Source: Isotricha intestinalis (lineage: Eukaryota; Ciliophora; Litostomatea; Vestibuliferida; Isotrichidae). From it: DNA of 46,739 bases. The stretch is from contig JAJJLU010000434.1 in NCBI GenBank assembly GCA_023807065.1, positions 1 through 46,739 on the forward strand, read 5' to 3'. The position numbers and the translations under genes were made by a program. The notes beneath the pieces were generated by a model. It had not been told where the DNA came from and ran no database searches. It saw nothing but the letters and a program-made list of their open reading frames with translations. Of the stretch, positions 40,160 through 46,739 are shown piece by piece (position 1 is the stretch's first letter; each line of letters begins with the position of its first letter).

Positions 40160-42223
40160 TTAATTATAAACAACTTTTTCTATTTCCTCATAAAAAATAT
40201 CATATATTATTTCTTCTAAATCATTATTTTGAATAGAGATAAATCCATTATTAAAATTAGTAAGTTCAAAACCTTTAATATCACAATTATCAAATTGAGA
40301 AAATTGATTAATTAAATTTATAGAATCATCTTTAAAAGGATCTTTAGAACCAAATAAAATTCTAATTTTATTTAATTTTTCAATAATTTTTTCATTAACA
40401 AAAACAGGATTAACAAACATATTATTTTCTCCATTATAATTATTTAAATATTTATTTCTAATATAATCAATTAAATCAAAATTTAATTTATCATTATTTA
40501 AACTTAATAAATGTGAGAATCCCATATTTTTTTTTTCTAAATTAGAATAAGGATAAAAAGTAAAAATTAAATCAGGAATTTTAATATTTTTTCCTTCAAA
40601 TAAATTAATAGAAATAATTAAATAACATAAAGAAAAACTTAATAAACCACCATTTGAATCACCACAAATAATAATATTATTAATATCCATATTTAATTCT
40701 TCTTTAGCATGATTAATTATCCAAATATAACTTTGATATATTTCATTTAAAGCTTTTGGAAAACAATTTTCTGGAATTAAAGGATATTTAATTAATAAAA
40801 GAGGAATATTTAATTTTATTACCCATTTTCTTATATATTTCTCAATTAATATTATATTTTCATTTATAAAATCCCCTCCATGAATATATATTATTAAACT
40901 TTTGTTTATTTTATTTTTTGATTCTTTTTCTTTTTTAAAATTTATTTCTGATGAATGATATAATCTTGTTTTTACATAATATTGCTTTTCTTCTTTTTCA
41001 CATTTATCTATTATTAATAAAGGCTTTTTTAATATTTTTTCTTCTAATTTAAATTCTTCTTTATTTTCTTTTTCTCCTTTTAAAAAATTATTTAATTTAT
41101 TTATATAATCAATTGAAATTTCTTTTAATTCTTTTTTTAAATATAATTTCTTTCTAAATTCTAAATAAGGTAAATTTCTTTTTATCATTGATTTCATCAT
41201 TGAATTTTTACTTGATTCTCTTTTTTTTAAAATCGATTCTTCATCAAAATTTTTTAATTTAAATTTTTTTATTTCATATTCACTTTGAAATGAATTAAAC
41301 ATTTTTTTTAAAGAACTTCCTAAAAATGATGTTAAACCTTCATTTTGTAATTTTTCCATTTTTATCATTTTTGATTCTAAATTTTTTTCAATTTCAAAAA
41401 TTAATTTTTCAATATTTAAATTTTTTTTTGGAGTAATTGAATAAATTTTTTTTTGAATTTTTTTCCATTTTTCATTTTCTTCTTTTAAATTTGAAATATC
41501 ATCTTCTTTTAAAAGAAATGATTTATATAATAAAATATTTATTTTTGGGATTTTATTTAAATAAATTAATAAATCAAATAATATAATTTTATTTCTTTGA
41601 GTTTGATTTCCAAAAAAACTTGAATCTTGAAATTTTGAAATTAAATTAAATTGATTTATTTTTTCTTGAATTTCTTTTAAAGTTTCAATAATATAATTTG
41701 AAGTATGAATTAATATTATTCCTGGTTTATTATTTGAATTTTTTATTTCTTTAAAATTTTCTATTAATTTTATTATATTTAATTTTGTCTTTGTTAATAA
41801 TTCTTCTTTTGAAAATTGAATTTCATAAATTTTTGAAAAATCTTTTTTTATTTCTTTAATTAATTTTTCTAAAGTTATTTCTTCTATTTTAATTTCAGAA
41901 TTTATTTTATTTAAAATTAAATTAATTTCATTTAAAGTTATTTTTAAATAAAGATAATATTCTAAAGAAAATTTGTTAAGTTCTAATAATAAATTTGTAA
42001 ATTCATGTTTATCTGAAGAAATAATATTTTTCATATCTTCAAATATTTTTGAAAAAGAAATTTGAAGAGTATTTAATATTTCAATCATTTTATTTGGATT
42101 TGAAGGTTCAATTATTTTATTTTCATAATTTGAAATATCAAAAGATGAATATTTAATATTCTCAGAAATAAAATTATATTTATCTAATAATTTCTTTGAA
42201 ATATTATTTTCATTTAATTTCAT
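40160..42223 (-). CDS. Hormone-sensitive-lipase-like alpha/beta hydrolase with catalytic His replaced
   Basis: 687 residues. 1-330 is helical and corresponds to the HSL N-terminal domain. The catalytic part has IYIHGGDF (oxyanion motif, His448; the third Gly is Asp), then YIRKWVIKLNIPLLLIKYPL and FPKALNEIYQSYIWIINHAK, closely following LIPE, and the nucleophile GDSNGG (Ser523). PDLIFTFYPYSNL and the acid region GSKDPFKDDS follow. The final motif, normally PHGF with the base His, reads NFNNGF: Asn659 sits in the His position. Two other conserved positions also differ. The fold is sure; neutral lipase or esterase activity is doubtful. It could be a pseudoenzyme in lipid-droplet control (inference). 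ATG start; uninterrupted frame. Confidence 0.88.
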   Translation of the reverse strand: MKLNENNISKKLLDKYNFISENIKYSSFDISNYENKIIEPSNPNKMIEILNTLQISFSKIFEDMKNIISSDKHEFTNLLLELNKFSLEYYLYLKITLNEINLILNKINSEIKIEEITLEKLIKEIKKDFSKIYEIQFSKEELLTKTKLNIIKLIENFKEIKNSNNKPGIILIHTSNYIIETLKEIQEKINQFNLISKFQDSSFFGNQTQRNKIILFDLLIYLNKIPKINILLYKSFLLKEDDISNLKEENEKWKKIQKKIYSITPKKNLNIEKLIFEIEKNLESKMIKMEKLQNEGLTSFLGSSLKKMFNSFQSEYEIKKFKLKNFDEESILKKRESSKNSMMKSMIKRNLPYLEFRKKLYLKKELKEISIDYINKLNNFLKGEKENKEEFKLEEKILKKPLLIIDKCEKEEKQYYVKTRLYHSSEINFKKEKESKNKINKSLIIYIHGGDFINENIILIEKYIRKWVIKLNIPLLLIKYPLIPENCFPKALNEIYQSYIWIINHAKEELNMDINNIIICGDSNGGLLSFSLCYLIISINLFEGKNIKIPDLIFTFYPYSNLEKKNMGFSHLLSLNNDKLNFDLIDYIRNKYLNNYNGENNMFVNPVFVNEKIIEKLNKIRILFGSKDPFKDDSINLINQFSQFDNCDIKGFELTNFNNGFISIQNNDLEEIIYDIFYEEIEKVVYN

Positions 42224-42330
42224 TAAAATAAAAAGTGAAAAATAATAAACATAAAATTATTTAGATATATTTAATAATTTTTTTTAATTTAATAAAATTA
42301 TAAATTATTTATTTTTATATAAAAAATTAT

Positions 42331-43914
42331 TTATTTATTTAAAACTAAAGGTGAAGGATTTGAATAAATAGTATTATTATAATAATCTTCTCCATTATTC
42401 GTTTCTAATCTTTCATTATCATTATTATTATTATAATCTTTTTTAAATTGCTCATAAAAAATAGATATTTCCAATAATTTTTCTTCACTAATATGAATTT
42501 CTCTTTTATCTTTTAAAAATTCCATATCAATATTTTTCTTAATTTTAAAAGCAAATAAAATATATTGAAACCAATTAAATTTATTATCTTTATTTTTTTT
42601 CTTCCTTTTAAAATTAGTGATTTCTATTTTTCTAGAAGTATAAAAATTATCATTATTAGAATTAGTTAAAAATACATTTCTCTTGGTTAAACTTTTACTA
42701 TTATTAGGAATATCATTATCATTAATATTAGAAATAGCATTATTAGAAATAATATGTTGTATTTTTTTTTTTTTATTTCCAATATAAAATCCTTTATTTT
42801 TATGATTGAAAATTTTATCATATTCATAATTAAAGTCATTTAATAATTTAAAATCATGAATAAAAATTTGATTAATAAATTTAGCAATTAACATAAGAAT
42901 TTCAATAATTCCATCAACTCCTCCTGCAATGTCTTGTATTTTTTTATAACTTCTATCATAAGTATCAATTGTATTTTGCATCCAAAAATTAAATGTTCCT
43001 AAAATTCCTTTATTTGAATTTATATGTGTTATTTTTTCATTTATATGAAAATTATATGAATTATCTTCTTTTAGATTATCAAATAATAATCCATCATTTG
43101 TTCTTATTACAATTGGATGAAAATTTAAATGGTTTAAAACAAATGAATTTGAATTTATTTCACTTGTTATTCTATGAATTGAATTTATTATTGGATTTTT
43201 ATAATTTTCAACATCAATACTATGATCAATAAAATATATTTCATAACCAATAATATTTTCCAAAAAATTATTTATTTCATTTGTAGAATAACAATTATTA
43301 TTATTAATGATAGAATGATTTTGACAAATTTGAATATAAACTCCATATTCGAAATTATCACTTTGAGAAGCTCCATGAATTAAAGTAGGATAAATAAATT
43401 TATCATTATTTTTATCAATTAAATCATTATTATTTAAATCATAATATTTAGAAATACATAAAGAATTATAAAAATTATATAAATTTTTTTCATTGTAATC
43501 GTTTTTAAAATTACCTAAATCTTTTTCTTCACATAATTCATAAAACCAAAGTGAATATTTTGATATATCATTGTCTTCAGTAAAAACTCCATCATTAATA
43601 CTAACTCCAATAACATTGATTGCTTTTGTATCAATTGAAATTTGATTATTATTTACATCATATAATGCTATATAATGTAATATTGAAGATGAATTTAAAG
43701 GATACGATGCTATATCTTCTATATATTTGTTAAAATAAAATGATGTTGGATTTAATTTTTTTATTACATCTATGGATAAATATATTATTAAGACTATTAT
43801 TAATATTAATAGAAAAATTGATAATATTCCTGATGCTATTGAAGAATGTCTTTCATTTCCTTTGTAAAATAAATTTATTTCTGGAGAAATGAAATCAAAT
43901 TTTGAAAGAAACAT
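42331..43914 (-). CDS. Two-TM membrane protein of a probable ciliate family, paralog B
   Basis: 527 residues. Starts MFLSKFDFISPEINLFYKGN, then a membrane helix (ILSIFLLILIIVLIIYLSI, about 30-48), a lumenal domain with cysteines in YELCEEKD, NSLCISKYYD, IQICQNHS and NNCYSTNE, and near 330-355 the motif YKKIQDIAGGVDGIIEILML running into the second helix. The cytosolic tail is Asn/Lys/Ser-rich. Plan and key motifs match the gene at 34812-36314, but sequence identity is low, so the duplication is old. Lumenal NTCY/NNCY-S plus hydrophilic stretches are shared. It is transcribed in the same direction as its lipase-like and phosphoesterase neighbours. Confidence 0.75.
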   Translation of the reverse strand: MFLSKFDFISPEINLFYKGNERHSSIASGILSIFLLILIIVLIIYLSIDVIKKLNPTSFYFNKYIEDIASYPLNSSSILHYIALYDVNNNQISIDTKAINVIGVSINDGVFTEDNDISKYSLWFYELCEEKDLGNFKNDYNEKNLYNFYNSLCISKYYDLNNNDLIDKNNDKFIYPTLIHGASQSDNFEYGVYIQICQNHSIINNNNCYSTNEINNFLENIIGYEIYFIDHSIDVENYKNPIINSIHRITSEINSNSFVLNHLNFHPIVIRTNDGLLFDNLKEDNSYNFHINEKITHINSNKGILGTFNFWMQNTIDTYDRSYKKIQDIAGGVDGIIEILMLIAKFINQIFIHDFKLLNDFNYEYDKIFNHKNKGFYIGNKKKKIQHIISNNAISNINDNDIPNNSKSLTKRNVFLTNSNNDNFYTSRKIEITNFKRKKKNKDNKFNWFQYILFAFKIKKNIDMEFLKDKREIHISEEKLLEISIFYEQFKKDYNNNNDNERLETNNGEDYYNNTIYSNPSPLVLNK

Positions 43915-44133
43915 TTTTTTTTTATTGATATTTCAAAAAGTTGTTTTAAATAAATTATTGTAATTTATTATTTTGGTATTTAAATTCATATATTATTTTT
44001 TGATGGTTTAATTAGATAATGTTTTTATTTATAATATTAATTTTATTTATGGTGATTGATAAGTTTTTTTATTTTAAAATATTTAATAAAACAAAAAAAT
44101 AATTTATCTCAAATTATCATCACTTAATTTAAT
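43915..44133. other. Intergenic, nothing recognised
   Basis: A/T-rich spacer between tandem minus-strand genes. Confidence 0.4.
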
Positions 44134-45504
44134 TTAATGAAGATATATTGTATTTTTAATAGAATTATGAGATTTATTATTAAAAGAATCAAAAGCTTCA
44201 ATTATAATTTTATATTTTCCTTTAATTATTTTTTTATTTAATAATAATATTATATAATCTTTCCTTTCTTCAGGAATTAAATAAAAATCAGAAAAATATT
44301 TATATTCAAATATTTCATTTTTATAATTTTCTAAAATAATTTTATAACCGTAAACTACATTTTCATTAATTGCTTGATTAAATTTAATTTGAAATCTTTC
44401 TTCATTTTGAATAATAATTTTAATAACATTAATATTATTATCCTTAAAATAAAATTTACTTTTTTGAAAAAGTTCTTTTCTCTGATTATTATAAAAATTA
44501 AAATTATCATTAAGAGGAAACTTAATATTCCATTTAATATGATAAAATTGATTATTTCTAAGAAAAATTCTTTTAAATTCAATAAATCCATTTTCTTCAA
44601 TATCTATAATTAATCCCATAGGATTTTTATCTGCAATTTTAATATCATTAAATTCATCTTTTGGAATATTTCCATTTTCAAAATTTTTTTCTAATTCAAT
44701 ATTAGAAATTGACTGAGTTTGAATAGTTAAAAAATTATTTTGAAAAATACTTCTTTCATCAATTAAAGAATAATGACTATGACCACTTAAATTAATAATA
44801 TTTTTATAATGTTTAAATGAATTAAATATATTATTATCTCCCCAAGAAGTATAAACTGTATTTGAAGGATTGAAATGAGTTATTATGAAAATTGGTTTTT
44901 TATATTTTATTATCTTGTTTGCTTTTTCTATTTCATTAATTACCCAATTTGTATTATTATTACTATAAATATAATTTCCATTTTGATTTCCCCATAAAAT
45001 AAAATCATATCCTTTTATTTTTAAATGATCTTTTTCTTTCATTTTAAATATTTCATAAAATAAATTTTGAACATATGTATTATTATAATATGTTTGATTT
45101 ATTGTTTCTATATAATAATCATGATTACCTAATATTCCTAAAAAAATTGGTTTTTTTTCATTTGGAAATATTGAATTATATATTTCTTTCCAAAGTAAAA
45201 ATGCTTTTCTTGAACATTTATTTACAAAGTCTCCAGCTACTATTAATATATCTAAATTTTGCTTTTTTAATGTTTCCAATGATATTTTTAAATTTTCAAT
45301 ATATATATCTCTTGATTTGTCATCTGGATCTATTTGAGAATCACTTATTATTCCTATTCTTAATTTTTCAAATTTAATTTCTTTTTCTTTAATAAATATT
45401 TGATATATATATATTGTTATTAAAGATAATATAAATGATAAAATTAATTGAATGATGAAAGAAAAAATTTTAATATTATTTGAATACCTATAATATTGAT
45501 TCAT
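44134..45504 (-). CDS. TMEM62-like calcineurin-type metallophosphoesterase, membrane-anchored
   Basis: 456 residues. One N-terminal membrane helix (IIQLILSFILSLITIYIYQI, about 17-36), then a metallophosphoesterase domain: ISDSQID (motif I, normally D-x-H; here D-x-Q), VAGDFVN (GD), GILGNHDYY (GNHD), ITHFNPS, and GHSHYS (GH-x-H). The residual metal ligands are all present except the first His, which some related families also replace. The C-terminal 130 residues look beta-rich and similar to the Ig-like lumenal part of TMEM62. Substrate unknown; the enzyme faces the lumen or outside. ATG start. Confidence 0.85.
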   Translation of the reverse strand: MNQYYRYSNNIKIFSFIIQLILSFILSLITIYIYQIFIKEKEIKFEKLRIGIISDSQIDPDDKSRDIYIENLKISLETLKKQNLDILIVAGDFVNKCSRKAFLLWKEIYNSIFPNEKKPIFLGILGNHDYYIETINQTYYNNTYVQNLFYEIFKMKEKDHLKIKGYDFILWGNQNGNYIYSNNNTNWVINEIEKANKIIKYKKPIFIITHFNPSNTVYTSWGDNNIFNSFKHYKNIINLSGHSHYSLIDERSIFQNNFLTIQTQSISNIELEKNFENGNIPKDEFNDIKIADKNPMGLIIDIEENGFIEFKRIFLRNNQFYHIKWNIKFPLNDNFNFYNNQRKELFQKSKFYFKDNNINVIKIIIQNEERFQIKFNQAINENVVYGYKIILENYKNEIFEYKYFSDFYLIPEERKDYIILLLNKKIIKGKYKIIIEAFDSFNNKSHNSIKNTIYLH

Positions 45505-45573
45505 TTAAATTAAAAATAATAAAAAAAAAATAAAAAAAAACAATTCAAAAATAATAAAAACAAAACAATATTT

Positions 45574-46461
45574 TTAAATATTATCTAAATTCTCCATAAA
45601 ACTAGTATAATTCAATTTCCTATGATTCATTTTTTTGAATTTTCTGAACATAAAATAATATGTAATAGCAAGTGCAAAGACAAGAATGACTAAAATCCAA
45701 ATAATAACACTCCAAAATGAATTTTTTGTTTCTTTCTTTTTATCATTATCATTATCATTTCTTTGAACAGGTATTTTATCATTACCATTATCATTTTCAT
45801 CTTTTTTAGTTTCTTGTTCCTTTTCTTTTTCTCTTCTTCTATCATCAATATAAGGATCCACATATTCATCTTCATCATCATCAATAGGTCCAAAAGGATT
45901 TTCAAAATCATCATCATCATAATATTTATCAATGTAATCATAATCATCATCTGTGAAAGCATCAATATCAAGTAATATACTTGAAAATGCATTTTTATAC
46001 TTTAAATTTTGTATATTTTTTTCACTATTTAATTTTATTCTATTTAATGCTTTTTCTATACGAGTTTTTATTCCTAATGATGCTCTTATATTTATTGTCT
46101 TTTCTTTTGTTGTTATTAAGCATATCAATAAATTCTCAAATGATAATAAATAATCCATTAATATTCTTGTTATTTTTTCACCTAATTCTTCAAGAAATAC
46201 ATTTTTTCCTTTATTATTATCTTCTATTTCATTCACTATGAAAAAATAAGGAATGTAATTATTTTTTGAAGAATAATTTGATAATTCTTTTATTAATGTT
46301 GTTCTTTCTGTTTCCGATAAAATGTTTTCTGGGTCTATTAAATTATATTTATAATTTTCAGAATCATCTACCTTTTCAAATAAAGAATCAGTTGTCCATT
46401 TTATTTCTGATGTAAAGGATATTAATATGAAGATTATTGTTGTTAATTGGATTTTTTTCAT
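45574..46461 (-). CDS. TPM-domain type I membrane protein, the last gene before the telomere
   Basis: 295 residues. Signal peptide 1-19, then a TPM (YgcG/MOLO-1-type) domain: NLIDPENILSETERTTLIKE, ELSNYSSKNNYIPYFFIVNEI and LLICLITTKEKTINIRASLG. An acidic linker (ADDDDYDYID-type, about 170-205) and a charged linker follow. A membrane helix (SFWSVIIWILVILVFALAITYY, about 246-267) and a short basic tail come last. TPM domains are extracytoplasmic and in animals modulate receptors (MOLO-1); enzymatic claims are unsettled. The start codon is only 231 bases from the telomere repeat, which is very little subtelomere. Confidence 0.82.
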   Translation of the reverse strand: MKKIQLTTIIFILISFTSEIKWTTDSLFEKVDDSENYKYNLIDPENILSETERTTLIKELSNYSSKNNYIPYFFIVNEIEDNNKGKNVFLEELGEKITRILMDYLLSFENLLICLITTKEKTINIRASLGIKTRIEKALNRIKLNSEKNIQNLKYKNAFSSILLDIDAFTDDDYDYIDKYYDDDDFENPFGPIDDDEDEYVDPYIDDRRREKEKEQETKKDENDNGNDKIPVQRNDNDNDKKKETKNSFWSVIIWILVILVFALAITYYFMFRKFKKMNHRKLNYTSFMENLDNI

Positions 46462-46692
46462 TTTTTTTATTATGTTTTATTGTTTTTTTCATGAGATATA
46501 TTATTTTTCTAGTGATGTTTTTTATGATTTTTTTTATTTTTTTTTTTTTATTTTATATTTTTTACCTTTTTCAATATTTTTAGGAATAAATAGAAAATAA
46601 TTATTTATTGATAAAATAATTATTGTTTAATTGATTATTATTAAATTTGATATTTAAATTTGCCTAATTAAAAAATAAATATTTAAAATTTG
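46462..46692. other. Subtelomeric spacer, no gene
   Basis: 231 bases of A/T-rich DNA, including T-runs. No tandem repeat or gene. Confidence 0.5.
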
Positions 46693-46739
46693 TTGGGGAT
46701 TGGGGATTGGGATTGGGGATTGGGGATTGGGGATTGGGG
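46693..46739 (+). repeat. Telomere repeat array (TTGGGGA)n, right chromosome end
   Basis: Seven units: TTGGGGA x2, one TTGGGA with three Gs (46707-46712), TTGGGGA x3, and a final TTGGGG. The G-rich strand points to the 3' end, as in a true telomere. The window ends inside the array. The repeat is of the ciliate type but is not the Tetrahymena TTGGGG. Confidence 0.95.

Noticed and set aside
45690..46241. Long hydrophobic or Met/Ile-rich frames on both strands
   Set aside because: Shadows of the TPM-domain gene, whose protein has a signal peptide, domain and membrane helix.
927..46461. Genome-wide reassignment of TAA/TAG to Gln
   Set aside because: Intact genes end in TAA, TAG (22998-23000) or TGA at the correct protein lengths and contain no internal TAA/TAG; Gln is CAA. 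The code is standard for intact genes, and only relics raise the question.
1..46739. CRISPR arrays, insertion sequences, bacterial operon or riboswitch elements
   Set aside because: No regularly spaced repeats, transposase frames or inverted terminal repeats seen; all gene content is eukaryotic.

Overview
The window is very A+T-rich (about 80-85% by eye) eukaryotic DNA. It ends at its right edge in a telomere-like array of seven TTGGGGA-type units (46693-46739), so it is the right end of a chromosome. The left edge carries no telomere and is simply cut. Genes are mostly single-exon and closely packed. The one intron I can prove is 42 nt, GT-AG. TAA, TGA and TAG all end intact genes, so intact genes read with the standard code. 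The G-rich repeat, tiny intron, a DZIP1-like ciliary protein, a B-box/MORN protein, a BACE-like membrane protease relic and two members of what looks like a ciliate two-TM family all suggest a ciliate macronuclear chromosome. With the standard code and a GGGGATT repeat, a litostome such as a rumen entodiniomorph is my best guess (inference, moderate confidence).

Layout. 1-3,000: a degenerate minus-strand coding remnant, then two tandem paralogs for small secreted cysteine proteins. 3,000-10,400: a kelch protein, a degenerate Ras-like GTPase, a broken Mei2-type RNA-binding gene and three genes of unknown function. 10,400-20,000: a TM2/EGF membrane protein, a lipid-anchored AKT/SGK-like kinase, a 28-residue-repeat coiled coil, an AHNAK-like repeat protein, a B-box/MORN protein and a coiled-coil protein. 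20,000-28,000: two pseudogenes, the DZIP1-like gene and a PKA catalytic subunit containing the intron. 28,000-37,600: ALG10 diverging from a palmitoyl-protein thioesterase, an IQ-motif protein, an Aurora-like kinase with an N-terminal zinc finger, a two-TM protein and a CAP/SCP protein. 37,600-40,000: a Sec24 pseudogene running directly into the C-terminal lobe of an aspartyl protease pseudogene. 40,000-46,739: a hormone-sensitive-lipase-like protein lacking its catalytic His, a second two-TM protein, a TMEM62-like metallophosphoesterase, a TPM-domain membrane protein and the telomere.

There is no operon logic. Several genes do share themes: the ER and secretory pathway (ALG10, the two-TM proteins, the Sec24 relic), lysosome and secretion (thioesterase, CAP protein, protease relic), cilium and cytoskeleton (DZIP1-like, MORN, coiled coils), and AGC/Aurora signalling (three kinases).

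The most unusual feature is what lies between genes. Many spacers hold protein-like frames that are interrupted mainly by TAA/TAG, often where Gln would fit, and several also have small indels. This is either AT-driven decay (CAA to TAA) or relics of genes written in a code with TAA/TAG = Gln. The fragment at 1-420 keeps clear three-base periodicity over about 140 codons despite about eleven TAA codons and no frameshift.
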